Shown piece by piece: positions 49,384-58,381 of a stretch of 64,000 bases of DNA (position 1 is the stretch's first letter; each line of letters starts with the position of its first letter). Source of the stretch: Dorea formicigenerans. GTDB taxonomy: Bacteria; Bacillota; Clostridia; Lachnospirales; Lachnospiraceae. The stretch spans positions 2,601,423 through 2,665,422 of the forward strand of contig NZ_CP102279.1 of assembly GCF_025150245.1 (NCBI RefSeq), in the 5' to 3' direction. The translations under genes were made by a program, and so were the position numbers. The notes beneath the pieces are model-generated. The model was not told the DNA's origin. It searched no databases and worked only from the letters and a program-made list of their open reading frames with translations.

Positions 49384-50073
49384 TTAAGAATGCAGACGGT
49401 AGCCGATTCCCCATACGGTATCAATATATTCCTCCTGCGTTACTGCTTTTATCTTTTTCCGGATATTGCTGATATGTACATCCAGTGTCTTTGTCTCTCC
49501 CATATAGTGTTCATCCCACGCATATTCAAAAATCTCTTCTTTGCTGAAGACCTGTTTCGGATGCTCCAGTAAAAGCTCCAGAATTGCAAATTCCTGCTTT
49601 GTAATTTTGGGAAGCAGCACTCCGGCAATCCGGACTTCAAAGCGCTCACGGTCCAGTTCCAGGTTTTTATATGACACGCTTTTATGTTCCGGCTCCTGCT
49701 GCATATGGCGGAGCTGAACCTGAATCCGGGCAAGCACCTCCTGTATCTCAAACGGTTTTGTAATGTAATCATCTGCCCCACTGGTAAGAAGCCCGATTTT
49801 TTCATCCAATCCGTCTTTGGCTGTCAGGACAATAACCGGCGTATTGCCCTGTTTCCGAATCTGGGCAAGCACCTCTTCTCCTGAAATTCCCGGAAGCATC
49901 AGATCCAATAGAATCAAAGAAAAGCCCGCCTTATCCATCTGGAACAGCATCCTCGCTTCCGTCCCGGAAAAAGCCTGTACCGTCTCATACCCTGCTTTCT
50001 GTAATGCCGTATATAAAAGATTATTGATATCCGTATCGTCTTCTACAATCAGAATTCTGTTTTTCTGCTCCAT
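49384..50073 (-). CDS. OmpR-type response regulator of the BcrAB-type cassette
   Basis: A 229-residue regulator from the ATG at 50073 after GGAAGGATG. Receiver: RILIVEDDTDINNLLYTALQ, LILLDLMLPGISGEEVL (phospho-acceptor Asp), VIVLTAKDGLDEKIGLLTSG, ADDYITKPFEIQEVLARIQ. The winged-helix output domain ends with KTLDVHISNIRKKIKAVTQE and GIGYRL. It is first in the cassette, 77 bases from the ATPase gene, with no obvious inverted repeat in that gap. Confidence 0.93.
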   Translation of the reverse strand: MEQKNRILIVEDDTDINNLLYTALQKAGYETVQAFSGTEARMLFQMDKAGFSLILLDLMLPGISGEEVLAQIRKQGNTPVIVLTAKDGLDEKIGLLTSGADDYITKPFEIQEVLARIQVQLRHMQQEPEHKSVSYKNLELDRERFEVRIAGVLLPKITKQEFAILELLLEHPKQVFSKEEIFEYAWDEHYMGETKTLDVHISNIRKKIKAVTQEEYIDTVWGIGYRLHS

Positions 50074-50169
50074 TTTTCTCATCCTTCCATTTTCCGATTT
50101 AAACAATATTATATTGCACTTTTATAACTATGTCCAAAATTCTTTTGATATTATCCTTCCACCTCGTCT

Positions 50170-50226
50170 ACATATGCTATATATAGTTCTAATTCTTTTG
50201 ACATATGCTATATCTTGTGTTAATAT
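50170..50226 (+). promoter_or_regulatory. Promoter of the ssb operon with direct repeats
   Basis: ACATATGCTATAT occurs at 50170-50182 and 50201-50213, 31 bases apart. The second copy overlaps TTGACA (50198-50203), which is followed after 17 bp by TAATAT (50221-50226). This is a strong sigma-A promoter with repeats suited to a regulator that binds one DNA face at three turns. Confidence 0.68.
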
Positions 50227-50313
50227 AATCTTGTATTTAAGTTTTTGTGCTGTCCCGTCATGGGAGTCTGGACCATTCATCCAGAAGCATATGCAGTTTA
50301 AGTTTGGAAAATC

Positions 50314-50361
50314 GTGTCATTATACTGCCGTTTTATACGGTGCTATAATGGCACTTTTTTT
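50314..50361 (+). terminator. Leader terminator ahead of ssb
   Basis: GTGTCATTATA (50314-50324) and TATAATGGCAC (50344-50354) form an 11-bp stem with one G-U pair, an inner CCG/CGG hairpin in the loop, and seven T bases. It lies 47 bases before the ssb start, so a transcript from 50233 must read through it to reach ssb. An extended -10 (TGCTATAAT) inside it could be a second promoter. Confidence 0.8.
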
Positions 50362-50407
50362 ATTTTAATCTATTTTAACGCCCAAAGAGGCAGAAAGGAG
50401 AATTTTT

Positions 50408-51109
50408 ATGTCAGCAATTTTAACAATTTTAGGGAGGGCCACAAGAGATCCTGAGATGCAGCAAGGAAAAAATTCCGGTACGGAATATGTTTCTCTGGAC
50501 ATTGCAGTTTCACAGCGAGGCCAGGATGGAAAGGAAGAAACCATTTACTATCAGTGCTATTTTAACAAGTTCCTTGCAGAACGCTTAGCAAAAGCAGGCG
50601 TAAAGAAAGGAACCGGGCTGATGATCTATGGTGATCTGGAGCTTCATCCGTTCATTTATCAGAAAGGAAAGAATGCGGGGCAGGCAAATGCCGGTCCGAG
50701 GATCAATGTCAAGGACTGGCACTTTGTACCATCCAACCGTTCTGACAGCAATACCGGACATCCGGGTGCAAACCAGAACAGCCAGCCGAATGGTGGTGCG
50801 GCAACGCCCGGTGCAGCCGGCAATGGCAGCTACCCAATGCAGGGAAATCCCAATGGCAGCTACCAGAATCAGGCAATGCCTGGCGGCTATCCACAGCAGG
50901 GAATGGCTCCTGCTAACGGTGCCTACACGCCTCCTGCAAATGGCGGACAGTATCAGGCTCCGCCAAACGGAACCGGTCAGCCACAGAGCAGCTACCCGCC
51001 GCAGGGCAGTTATACCGGAATGCCAAATTACGGAGGTATGCCGGGCAGTCAGCCAACTGACGGCTTTCAAAATGTGCCGGAACAGATGGCATCCCAGTTG
51101 CCCTATTAA
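50408..51109 (+). CDS. ssb: Single-stranded DNA-binding protein with long repetitive tail
   Basis: A 233-residue protein. The OB-fold domain (residues 1-115) reads ILTILGRATRDPEMQQGKNS, YVSLDIAVSQRGQDGKEETI, YYQCYFNKFLAERLAKAGVK and ending GPRINVKDWHFVPSN. The C-terminal half (about 120-233) is a low-complexity Gly/Asn/Gln/Pro/Tyr tail with PQQG and NGSYQNQAM-type repeats. It lacks the usual acidic DDDIPF end, so it may not recruit the host's SSB-interacting proteins. Probably it coats the transferred strand or supports element replication. The ATG follows AAAGGAGAA. Confidence 0.92.
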   Translation: MSAILTILGRATRDPEMQQGKNSGTEYVSLDIAVSQRGQDGKEETIYYQCYFNKFLAERLAKAGVKKGTGLMIYGDLELHPFIYQKGKNAGQANAGPRINVKDWHFVPSNRSDSNTGHPGANQNSQPNGGAATPGAAGNGSYPMQGNPNGSYQNQAMPGGYPQQGMAPANGAYTPPANGGQYQAPPNGTGQPQSSYPPQGSYTGMPNYGGMPGSQPTDGFQNVPEQMASQLPY

Positions 51110-51250
51110 CTCTCAAGGAACCCTATGTTGAGGAATTGCATTTATCATCTTTGTGATGATGCAGTTCCTCTTTTTCATGTCCGGAAGCGGCGATTTCCCA
51201 TCCAGCTTCCGGGCTTGTCTAAGAATCATGAATCAGAAAGGAATCAGCTC

Positions 51251-52027
51251 ATGAAAAAATCAAATCGAAAAAAATTCTTACAGTTTGTCGTGCTTGTACT
51301 GTTTCTTGCAGCACTTTTCGTACCACAGGATGCCAACCGGCTTCTGATTGCAGGCATTGCCCTGATCGGTATCGGAGTCACGCTGTTCAGTTATCTTCTC
51401 CCGCTTTTCACGGAACGCCTGAAAAACAGGGAGCATAAGCTACGAAAACGCCCAGAAAGAACTCGTCATCTGGAAGGAACACCTGATCTGGAAACCATTC
51501 TCTGGAGACAGATCAAATTCCAGATTACCGGAAAGCTCAAGGAAGCCTTCCCGGATGCCACATGGGATTTTGTGAAAGAACCACCGCTCTCCCAGATACT
51601 GGATGGGGAACCATTACGGATTCGCACACGGAATACCGGAAGTTATAATTTTGCGGAAATTCTCATGGATGCCCGTGGCAGTCTGACGCTTCAGATGATG
51701 ACCATTGAATCCTTACATAAAAAGGAACCGTCAGAAGGAAATCCGGATTCCAGACCAGCCGTTAATCCCAAATCATGGTATTCCCTGATTGGGAAACCGC
51801 TACTGATGGAATTGGTCGGTGACTTACAGGCAAGGGGCTATGAAAAGCTGTTTATCAACGAGCAGGGAGATGTCTATATTCTGAACGGCACTGAACCGGA
51901 AGTCCGGGGAAAGCTGGAACATTTCCCGCCCAAAGATTACTGGGGCGAATTGACGGAGATTTTTACTGAAGATGAATTGACCACAGAAGAGACCGAGCAG
52001 GCACTGGAACTGTCCTGGATCTCATAA
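51251..52027 (+). CDS. ICE membrane protein with cytoplasmic domain
   Basis: A 258-residue protein from the ATG at 51251 after GAAAGGAAT. Two N-terminal helices (FLQFVVLVLFLAALFVP and LLIAGIALIGIGVTLFSYLL, residues about 10-52), then a basic linker and a soluble domain of about 190 residues (TILWRQIKFQITGKLKEAFP, RTRNTGSYNFAEILMDARGS, LLMELVGDLQARGYEKLFIN). No family recognised. It lies between ssb and the MoxR-type ATPase and probably works with that block. Confidence 0.6.
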   Translation: MKKSNRKKFLQFVVLVLFLAALFVPQDANRLLIAGIALIGIGVTLFSYLLPLFTERLKNREHKLRKRPERTRHLEGTPDLETILWRQIKFQITGKLKEAFPDATWDFVKEPPLSQILDGEPLRIRTRNTGSYNFAEILMDARGSLTLQMMTIESLHKKEPSEGNPDSRPAVNPKSWYSLIGKPLLMELVGDLQARGYEKLFINEQGDVYILNGTEPEVRGKLEHFPPKDYWGELTEIFTEDELTTEETEQALELSWIS

Positions 52028-52043
52028 GAAGGAGGAACGAATC

Positions 52044-53855
52044 ATGGCAAATAACATCGTAGCAACCTGGGGGTTCAAACGCAAACTCCCGGAACCATTT
52101 GAGGATTATACGGACCATGCAATCTTTGATGACATTGCATCCAAATACTGTACTCAGCCACGGAAAAAATCCACGCTTCATGCAGCTACCCTGCGGGCAG
52201 TCCTTGCTTATCTGGAGCTGGAAAACCCGGTTGGCAGTACCCCGCCGGAAAAGCTTGGGGCGGTCGGTACCCAATCCAACAATTTTGTTGTGGCGGAATA
52301 TCCGAGCAAAACCGGTGATCTTCAGGTGGTTGTCTACAACCAGCTAAACGGAAAGTTTTACGGAGGCTGCTATACTCCTCCGCCGGATGTGGAAAGCACA
52401 CCGGAAAAATACGAATTTAAAGACTCCAAACAGTCCGGTGCGGCTCTGCTGTTCGCACTGATGCCGGTTTTTCTGGCAGATGAAGAGTGTAATGAAAAGT
52501 ATCAGGAATTAAAAGCGCACCGGGACAACGGTTATCCCGATCTGGACGCCGCTGCGGAAACAGCAGCCGTTCTCTGCGACAACATTTACCGGAGAACCCG
52601 CTATGCATCAGGTCTCCCGACCGGTGGTGTTAAGATTGACCTTCCGGCAAACGGCGTATTGTCGCTGATCAAACCGTTAAATATCCAGAAGGGGGTCTAT
52701 GCACCAACCGAAGTGCTCCATGGAGACTTTCAGGTGTTACGTCCAGGAAGTGGATTTAAGAAAGCACAGGCAGCCATTTCCAGAGATGATTTTGTTGGGA
52801 AATTTATCCTGACCGCATCCCGAAGGCTGTCTCCGGAAGAGGAGGTATCTGTTCCGACATTGGCAGAGTGGTACATCATCCCTCCGGAAATCAAACGGAT
52901 CTGCGAACACGCAAAACTGACAACGGATACCACACAGCCGATGCGGAATTTTCTTTTACGGGGACCGGCAGGTACCGGAAAGACCGAAGGAGCCAAAGCC
53001 ATTGCTTCCGCACTTCACCTTCCTTACCGCTGCATTACCTGTTCCGCAAATACAGAGGTATTCGACCTTTTAGGTCAGATTCTTCCGGATGTGGACGGAA
53101 AACGCACCCGGCTTCAGCGGCAGTACCCGTCTTTTCAGGAAATCCAGTTAGATCCCTCCGGTGCCTATCAGAAGCTGACCGGAAACTATGATGAAGAAAT
53201 TTCTGCCGAGGACACCTACCAGAAGCTGATCGATACGATTTTTGATGAAATGCACAGCTATTATAAGGAACACACCTCCGGACAGAACTTCCAGTATGTG
53301 GATACGCCTCTAGTCGAAGCCATCCGCTATGGGTATATTCTTGAGATACAGGAGCCTACGGTCATTGCTAATCCCGGTGTACTGGTTGGACTTAACTCCC
53401 TTTTAGACCGCTGTAACAGCGTATATCTTCCAAACGGAGAAACCATCCACCGTCATCCGGATACGACCATCGTAATCACCACAAACAATGACTATGCAGG
53501 CTGTAAACAGATGAACCAGTCTGTCATTTCCCGAATGAACCTTGTGATTGATCTGGATGAACCGGATGAGGATACACAGGTAGAACGTGCCATGGCTGTT
53601 ACCGGATGCAAGGATGCAAAAACGGTACGTCTGATGACACGCATTGTCAAATCCATGGCTGTCTACTGCCGGGAAAATCTCATTACAGATGGCTGCTGTG
53701 GCATGAGGGAGCTGATTTCCTGGGTGCAGTCCTACATGGTCTGCGGGGATATCCGGGAAGCGGCCCGTTACACGGTGCTTGCCTCTGCCTCTGCCGATGC
53801 TGAGAACCGTACGGAAGTGGAAGAAAGCTGTCTGGATACTGTGCTTGCTGCGTAG
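52044..53855 (+). CDS. MoxR/CobS-type AAA+ ATPase on the ICE
   Basis: A 603-residue protein. An N-terminal element-specific region (about 1-260) precedes the AAA+ module: Walker A LRGPAGTGKTEGAKA (about 305-318), CSANTEVFDLLGQILP, the Walker B/sensor stretch (TVIANPGVLVGLNSLLDRCN), the second acidic strand TTIVITTNNDYAGCKQM, and arginine-finger candidate SVISRMNLVIDLDEPDE. A C-terminal helical lid follows. MoxR/CobS-type ATPases act as chaperones paired with a vWA protein; the vWA gene is two genes on (54128). The ATG follows GAAGGAGG. Confidence 0.85.
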   Translation: MANNIVATWGFKRKLPEPFEDYTDHAIFDDIASKYCTQPRKKSTLHAATLRAVLAYLELENPVGSTPPEKLGAVGTQSNNFVVAEYPSKTGDLQVVVYNQLNGKFYGGCYTPPPDVESTPEKYEFKDSKQSGAALLFALMPVFLADEECNEKYQELKAHRDNGYPDLDAAAETAAVLCDNIYRRTRYASGLPTGGVKIDLPANGVLSLIKPLNIQKGVYAPTEVLHGDFQVLRPGSGFKKAQAAISRDDFVGKFILTASRRLSPEEEVSVPTLAEWYIIPPEIKRICEHAKLTTDTTQPMRNFLLRGPAGTGKTEGAKAIASALHLPYRCITCSANTEVFDLLGQILPDVDGKRTRLQRQYPSFQEIQLDPSGAYQKLTGNYDEEISAEDTYQKLIDTIFDEMHSYYKEHTSGQNFQYVDTPLVEAIRYGYILEIQEPTVIANPGVLVGLNSLLDRCNSVYLPNGETIHRHPDTTIVITTNNDYAGCKQMNQSVISRMNLVIDLDEPDEDTQVERAMAVTGCKDAKTVRLMTRIVKSMAVYCRENLITDGCCGMRELISWVQSYMVCGDIREAARYTVLASASADAENRTEVEESCLDTVLAA

Positions 53856-53864
53856 GACACGCCT

Positions 53865-54131
53865 ATGAGAAAAGCAGCACTCACAGAAGCCCAGATCCGA
53901 AAGCATCTGGCAGATAATCTGTCTTATCTCCGGCAAGCCAAAACACCGAAGTTATCACAAAAGGCAGTTGCCAGAATCTTAAATCTTCCCCCGAAAACCA
54001 TTATGAATTATGAAAATGCAAACTCCTCCCCGATGGCTTATGCCGTCCTTCGCCTTGCTGTGTATTACGGCTGCACGATGGAGGAACTGCTGACAAAAAA
54101 TCTAAGAAAAGAAAGGAAGAATATCACGTGA
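53865..54131 (+). CDS. XRE-family small regulator between MoxR and vWA genes
   Basis: An 88-residue protein with a Cro/C1-type helix-turn-helix: RKHLADNLSYLRQAKTPKLS, QKAVARILNLPPKTIMNYEN, ANSSPMAYAVLRLAVYYGCT, then MEELLTK. No further domain. It overlaps the vWA gene start by 4 bases (GTGA), which couples it to that protein. It may regulate this operon, or act as an adaptor. Confidence 0.75.
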   Translation: MRKAALTEAQIRKHLADNLSYLRQAKTPKLSQKAVARILNLPPKTIMNYENANSSPMAYAVLRLAVYYGCTMEELLTKNLRKERKNIT

Positions 54132-56245
54132 ATCACAGCCAAAGAAATTTAAAGAAACTAATCCGGGCAAAAGAGGATTCCATTGCGGATGAGGAGTTAT
54201 TCCTCTCCGCTGCCTATCAGAAGTACCAGACCTCCCTTGCCAGAGCCGTTACCGGACGTTACCGGTATGGACTGCAGGTACTGCTGGACTGGGACATTTC
54301 CGAACAGGCAGGCGTTGCATATACCGACAATTATAAGGTACATCTCAACGCAGCGAACCCGATCACCCAGTCTTTCCCCACCCGTTTCTTACGTTCCCAG
54401 AGCCTGACAGGGCTCACCGGGCATGAAGTGGGGCACTTACTCTATTCTGATTTCACAGCCCACGCTGTTCATCTGAGGAGTCTGGAAAACGGTTCCTTCT
54501 ATCCGAAGGAGCCGGAGCTATCCCTTCCAGCTTATCAGACAGCACTGGAGGAGATCAAAGAAGTGTTAGAAGAAAAGGACAAAGCCGGATGCCTGACACT
54601 GGCACGATGCGCCGCAACTTTTCAAAACATTCTGGAAGACATCCATATTGAAGACCGTATGTGTGAGGAATTCCACGGCACCTTCCGACAGGGGATTGAA
54701 CTCAATAACCTGCGTATGTCCGAACAGATTCCTTCCATACAGGAACAAATTGACAAAGAATACCAGCCATTTTCCATCATTGCCAACCTGATCCTTTCCT
54801 ATTGCCGGACCGGAAACATCAACAATCCCACCGGCTATCAGGGGGATTATCTGGATACCATTTCCGATTGTACCGATCTTCTGGATACGGCAATGGAATC
54901 GGAAAAAGGCACTGACCGGATGCTGGTTTCCAATGCGCTCTTAGCCCTGACCTGGAACTATATCCAGCCGCTCATCGAAAAAACACGGGAGGAATTGGAA
55001 ATGCATGGCGAGGATTCCGCTGCCGATGCTCTGGAAGATCTTCTAGGGGATGAAGTCAGCAGCGGCGCTCCTCTTCCGACCGGAAAAAGCGGTGCCATTC
55101 CAAAGAATATCAAACCAGCTTCCCCAAAAGGAAGCGGGAATGATGAGGGCAATGCTCCTTCCGGTCCACGTACCAAAGAGGATGCTATAGAGGAAGCCAA
55201 ACAGGTGCTTTCGGAAGAAGGCGGGCGCATCGCTCTTACAAAGACCAATACCATTCTGGATGAAAACAACCCCGGCGTCACTTATGTCAGTCAGTATCAG
55301 GGCAGCGGCTATGAGCATGCTGCAGAGGATCTGTTCCGGATCTTGAACGATGTGGCTGCAGAAAAGGTGCAGGAAGACTGTCAGACGGAACTGACCGAGG
55401 AACTGCAGAAAACAGCCAATGATATTCATTACGGCAATGCCCATGCAGGCATCCATGTTACCATCCATCGCCTGACCAGTGTTTCCGATTACCTGAAGAA
55501 TGAATACCAGACAGTTGCTCCCCCGCTCCTGCGGGCTTCCAAAAAGCTGCAAAGCACCATCCTGCCGCTTTTGAAAGAAGAACAGCAAGGCGGAAAGCAG
55601 AAGAATCTCCTGTTTGGAAAACGTCTGGACTCCCATGCTCTCTATAAGACAGACGGAACCATCTTTACCAGAACCAGACTTCCAGGAGAGGAAAAACGTC
55701 TGGCTGTTGCCCTCCTGATTGACGAGAGTGGTTCGATGGGTTGGGGTGACCGGATGACACATGCAAGAAAGACTGCCATTGTCCTTTATGATTTCTGTAA
55801 AAGCCTCGGTATCCCTATCACCATTTACGGGCATTCCACGGATGCAGGCGGCGTTGCTCTTTACTCCTATGCAGAATTTGATTCTGTGGACAATGAGGAC
55901 TGTTACCGGCTGATGGATATGTGCGACCGCAACGGGAACCGGGACGGCGCAGCTCTCCGCTTCGTAGCAGAGCATTTGTGCACACGCCCGGAGCTTCAGA
56001 AGCTGCTGATCCTGATTTCTGACGGTCAGCCAGCCGATTACGGCTACAGCGGAACGGAAGCAGAGGCAGATCTGCGGGGCATCAAGAAAGAATACGAAAA
56101 ACGGGATGTCATCCTGTTTGCGGCTGCCATTGGTGACGATAAGGAAAATATCCGCAGGATTTACAAGGACGGATTCCTGGATATCACGAAACTGGAAGAG
56201 CTTCCAAAGAATATGGCACAGCTTGTCAAACAGCATCTCAAATAA
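54128..56245 (+). CDS. vWA-domain protein with HExxH motif (CobT-like)
   Basis: A 705-residue protein from a GTG start. Near the N-terminus TGHEVGHLLYSD (H99-E100-x-x-H103) is a zinc-metallopeptidase HExxH motif, and NILEDIHIEDRMCEEFHGTF follows about 75 residues later with an acidic candidate third ligand. The middle is helical with acidic, low-complexity stretches (about 300-370). The C-terminal vWA domain has the MIDAS motif IDESGSMGWG (about 534), LILISDGQPADYG and the VILFAAAIGDDKENI strand. This matches CobT/DUF2201-like proteins that pair with MoxR-type ATPases. It follows such an ATPase two genes upstream. No other chelatase subunits are present. Confidence 0.8.
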   Translation: MNHSQRNLKKLIRAKEDSIADEELFLSAAYQKYQTSLARAVTGRYRYGLQVLLDWDISEQAGVAYTDNYKVHLNAANPITQSFPTRFLRSQSLTGLTGHEVGHLLYSDFTAHAVHLRSLENGSFYPKEPELSLPAYQTALEEIKEVLEEKDKAGCLTLARCAATFQNILEDIHIEDRMCEEFHGTFRQGIELNNLRMSEQIPSIQEQIDKEYQPFSIIANLILSYCRTGNINNPTGYQGDYLDTISDCTDLLDTAMESEKGTDRMLVSNALLALTWNYIQPLIEKTREELEMHGEDSAADALEDLLGDEVSSGAPLPTGKSGAIPKNIKPASPKGSGNDEGNAPSGPRTKEDAIEEAKQVLSEEGGRIALTKTNTILDENNPGVTYVSQYQGSGYEHAAEDLFRILNDVAAEKVQEDCQTELTEELQKTANDIHYGNAHAGIHVTIHRLTSVSDYLKNEYQTVAPPLLRASKKLQSTILPLLKEEQQGGKQKNLLFGKRLDSHALYKTDGTIFTRTRLPGEEKRLAVALLIDESGSMGWGDRMTHARKTAIVLYDFCKSLGIPITIYGHSTDAGGVALYSYAEFDSVDNEDCYRLMDMCDRNGNRDGAALRFVAEHLCTRPELQKLLILISDGQPADYGYSGTEAEADLRGIKKEYEKRDVILFAAAIGDDKENIRRIYKDGFLDITKLEELPKNMAQLVKQHLK

Positions 56246-56261
56246 AGGAAGGTGAATACTC

Positions 56262-56948
56262 ATGAATGAAACTTATCAAAACCGGATTACCGACCAGATC
56301 TGCAAGATCCAGAATGACCGGGCACTCATTGCCTTTTATGACCGGCTCCGCTACGCACCACTCGGCAACTATGCACAGCTACATGCCAAAGGGGAATATC
56401 AGGAAAACGGGCATAAAGTACATTCTTTAATCTGCATCACCATTCAGGATTATTCCAACGGTACCGGAGACCGGAATATCATCACCCGTTTCAACCTGGC
56501 ACCGGAACAGATCCAGTTCCTCTTAACCCGGATCACTTCCGGTTTTCAGGAATTTGAATGGAGCCAGAGCAAGATCTACGGCAATCCCGATCAGAACGGT
56601 TATTCCACAGCCCAGATGTTTTATATCTCCAGACATCCCTATGATTCCAAAGGGCAGCCTATGAAAAGCCCATGGAAAATCCAGATTGTAAATGGGAAAG
56701 GCATCAAAGCACAGAATAAGAACGGTGGTTCCTACATGCAGCCACGCAGCTTCCAGTCCGAAAAGACGACAGCCATCCAGCTTACCGACATGGATCTGTT
56801 CACGCTTCTGAAGCGGACGGATTCCTATATTTCCAACTGGGAAACGGTGATTGCTGCATCACTGATCAATAACGGAAAACGGATGCTGGCAGACCAGCAG
56901 AACAGTCAAATGCAACAGACAGCACAGGCTCCGCCTTACGCTGCCTAA
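56262..56948 (+). CDS. Conserved ICE protein, function unknown
   Basis: A 228-residue soluble protein. The N-terminal part reads RITDQICKIQNDRALIAFYD; the middle has strands (KVHSLICITIQDYSNG, MFYISRHPYDSKGQPMKSPW, KIQIVNGKGIKAQNKNGGSY) and the end is a Gln/Ala-rich tail (QMQQTAQAPPYAA). Not recognised beyond presence in such elements. The layout of a beta domain plus a low-complexity tail recalls ssDNA-binding auxiliary proteins, but no OB motif is clear. The ATG is preceded by AAAGGAAGGTG. Confidence 0.55.
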   Translation: MNETYQNRITDQICKIQNDRALIAFYDRLRYAPLGNYAQLHAKGEYQENGHKVHSLICITIQDYSNGTGDRNIITRFNLAPEQIQFLLTRITSGFQEFEWSQSKIYGNPDQNGYSTAQMFYISRHPYDSKGQPMKSPWKIQIVNGKGIKAQNKNGGSYMQPRSFQSEKTTAIQLTDMDLFTLLKRTDSYISNWETVIAASLINNGKRMLADQQNSQMQQTAQAPPYAA

Positions 56949-57010
56949 ATTTTCAGAAGAGAAGCGGTACTTTACTGCTTCTCCTCTTTTTAAGAAAGGA
57001 GACTTTAGTT

Positions 57011-57529
57011 ATGAATATTGCACTCATCCGGACCATGGACTCTCAGGGGCGTATCGTCATCCCTGCAGAAATCCGGAAACAAATGAAGCTCTCAGACGGA
57101 GATGCACTGGAACTGGAAAATGTGGGAATGGAGCTGCTTTTACGCAAATGCCCTACCCACTTAAACGGAAAAGAGGAAATGGCTTCCTATCTTTCCGTCC
57201 TCTACAGTGTCATCCACTGTGGTATCGCAATTTGCAGTGAGGCTCACATACTCGTATCTGCGGGCATCTATCTTCCGGAAGGCACTCCCGTTACAGAAGA
57301 ACTCGCCGAATTGGTTGCGGACGGCCAGGAACTGATCTCTGCTGAGAACTGCCCTGTCTACCCGGTATCCAACACCCGTCAACCGGTTTGTGCTTTTTTC
57401 CCGATTTTAAGGGAAGACAGAGAGCCGCTGGCACTTCTTCTCTGTTCCAGAACCGGACAGCATTTATCCGAGATGGAATTGGGATGCGCTAAACTGGTCG
57501 CTGCCGTAATTGCAAACAAAATTAAGTAA
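57011..57529 (+). CDS. SpoVT-like AbrB-family regulator with GAF-like domain
   Basis: A 172-residue protein with an N-terminal AbrB swapped-hairpin DNA-binding domain (RTMDSQGRIVIPAEIRKQMK, LSDGDALELENVGMELLLRK) and a C-terminal GAF-like domain (about 60-172; AICSEAHILVSAGIYLPEGT, VCAFFPILREDREPLALLLC). This architecture is that of SpoVT, a regulator of late sporulation genes, but the element copy is more divergent. It probably controls element genes in response to a host signal. The ATG follows AAAGGAGAC. It is 62 bases downstream of the previous gene. Confidence 0.85.
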   Translation: MNIALIRTMDSQGRIVIPAEIRKQMKLSDGDALELENVGMELLLRKCPTHLNGKEEMASYLSVLYSVIHCGIAICSEAHILVSAGIYLPEGTPVTEELAELVADGQELISAENCPVYPVSNTRQPVCAFFPILREDREPLALLLCSRTGQHLSEMELGCAKLVAAVIANKIK

Positions 57530-57548
57530 GGAAAGGAGCGTGAAATCA

Positions 57549-57797
57549 ATGAAGAATACAAATATAACCTTACACACCACCCAAAAGAAAGAATATGTCC
57601 TCACCGGAATCCTGTCCCTGCCCCTCCATCTGGGAGAACGGGCGTGGATCTATAGTTATAACCAGACCTTTGCTACCAGTCCGGTGCAGAGTATTCTGGA
57701 AGTATCCGAAAACGGTGTGGTATTTGAGACCTGCAACAGTATTTACCGTCTCAGCTACACCCGTGTTCCGATGGAGCTGGAGGCGATGTGTGCTTGA
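57549..57797 (+). CDS. Small beta-rich ICE protein
   Basis: An 82-residue protein from the ATG at 57549 after AAAGGAG. It reads LTGILSLPLHLGERAWIYSY, SPVQSILEVSENGVVFETCN, SIYRLSYTRVPMELEAM: a small beta barrel in appearance, without catalytic residues. Not recognised. It overlaps the start of the next gene by about 10 bases. Confidence 0.6.
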   Translation: MKNTNITLHTTQKKEYVLTGILSLPLHLGERAWIYSYNQTFATSPVQSILEVSENGVVFETCNSIYRLSYTRVPMELEAMCA

Positions 57798-58381
57798 CAA
57801 GAATGGAAGAACTGGAGAGCTGCCTTTCGGGGCTCCTCTCCACCTTAAAGAAGAACCGGGAACATGTGCCTCTGGAAGTGCTGAAGACACAGTATAAGCA
57901 GCCGTATGAAGAACTGGTCAGAAACATCAACCTGACCGCTTCTGCCTATGCAAAATCTGTGCTGCTCCACCGGCTGGTCCTGAATCCGGATGCAGATGTG
58001 GAGGAACAATGTACCGTCATCAACCAGATGATACAAACTTCCGGGATGCTGAAGAAAATCAGCTCCTGCATGTCCAAAACCTATGATGTAGGACAGATAT
58101 ATCCTCTGATACTGGAACTACGCCATATGGTCGAACAGGCACTCTGGCCCTATGTGAATCAGGCAACTTGTCTGGTCGCAGATCTGGATGATATAGAAAA
58201 AGAACCGACAATTTACAATTTTTTGACACATGAAGTTTATGAAAATGATACCTGGATTCACCGAGAAATCGACCTGCGCTGGAAACTACTGGTACATCTT
58301 ACTCCCGAACAAAGAGAATCCGTACCACCAGCCAATCATAGTATGAATGGAGGAATTTACCATGAAAGAACAACCATCTAA
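57788..58381 (+). CDS. Helical ICE protein, function unknown
   Basis: A protein of about 197 residues, entirely helical (MEELESCLSGLLSTLKKNRE, LKTQYKQPYEELVRNINLTA, AYAKSVLLHRLVLNP, HMVEQALWPYVNQATCLVAD). No family recognised. Start uncertain: GTG at 57788, TTG at 57794 or ATG at 57803, all downstream of GGAGG. It overlaps the neighbours on both sides by 10-20 bases, so it is part of a tightly packed operon. Confidence 0.6.
   Translation: MCLTRMEELESCLSGLLSTLKKNREHVPLEVLKTQYKQPYEELVRNINLTASAYAKSVLLHRLVLNPDADVEEQCTVINQMIQTSGMLKKISSCMSKTYDVGQIYPLILELRHMVEQALWPYVNQATCLVADLDDIEKEPTIYNFLTHEVYENDTWIHREIDLRWKLLVHLTPEQRESVPPANHSMNGGIYHERTTI

Noticed and set aside
50344-50354. Extended -10 TGCTATAAT as the main ssb promoter
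   Set aside because: It is inside the terminator stem and lacks a -35 match, whereas TTGACA-17-TAATAT at 50198 is far stronger. Mentioned only as a possible second start.
55043-56263. 406-residue open frame opposite the vWA gene
   Set aside because: Long but antisense to a protein with vWA and HExxH motifs, and composed of Cys/His/Phe-rich sequence typical of reverse reading of GC-balanced genes.
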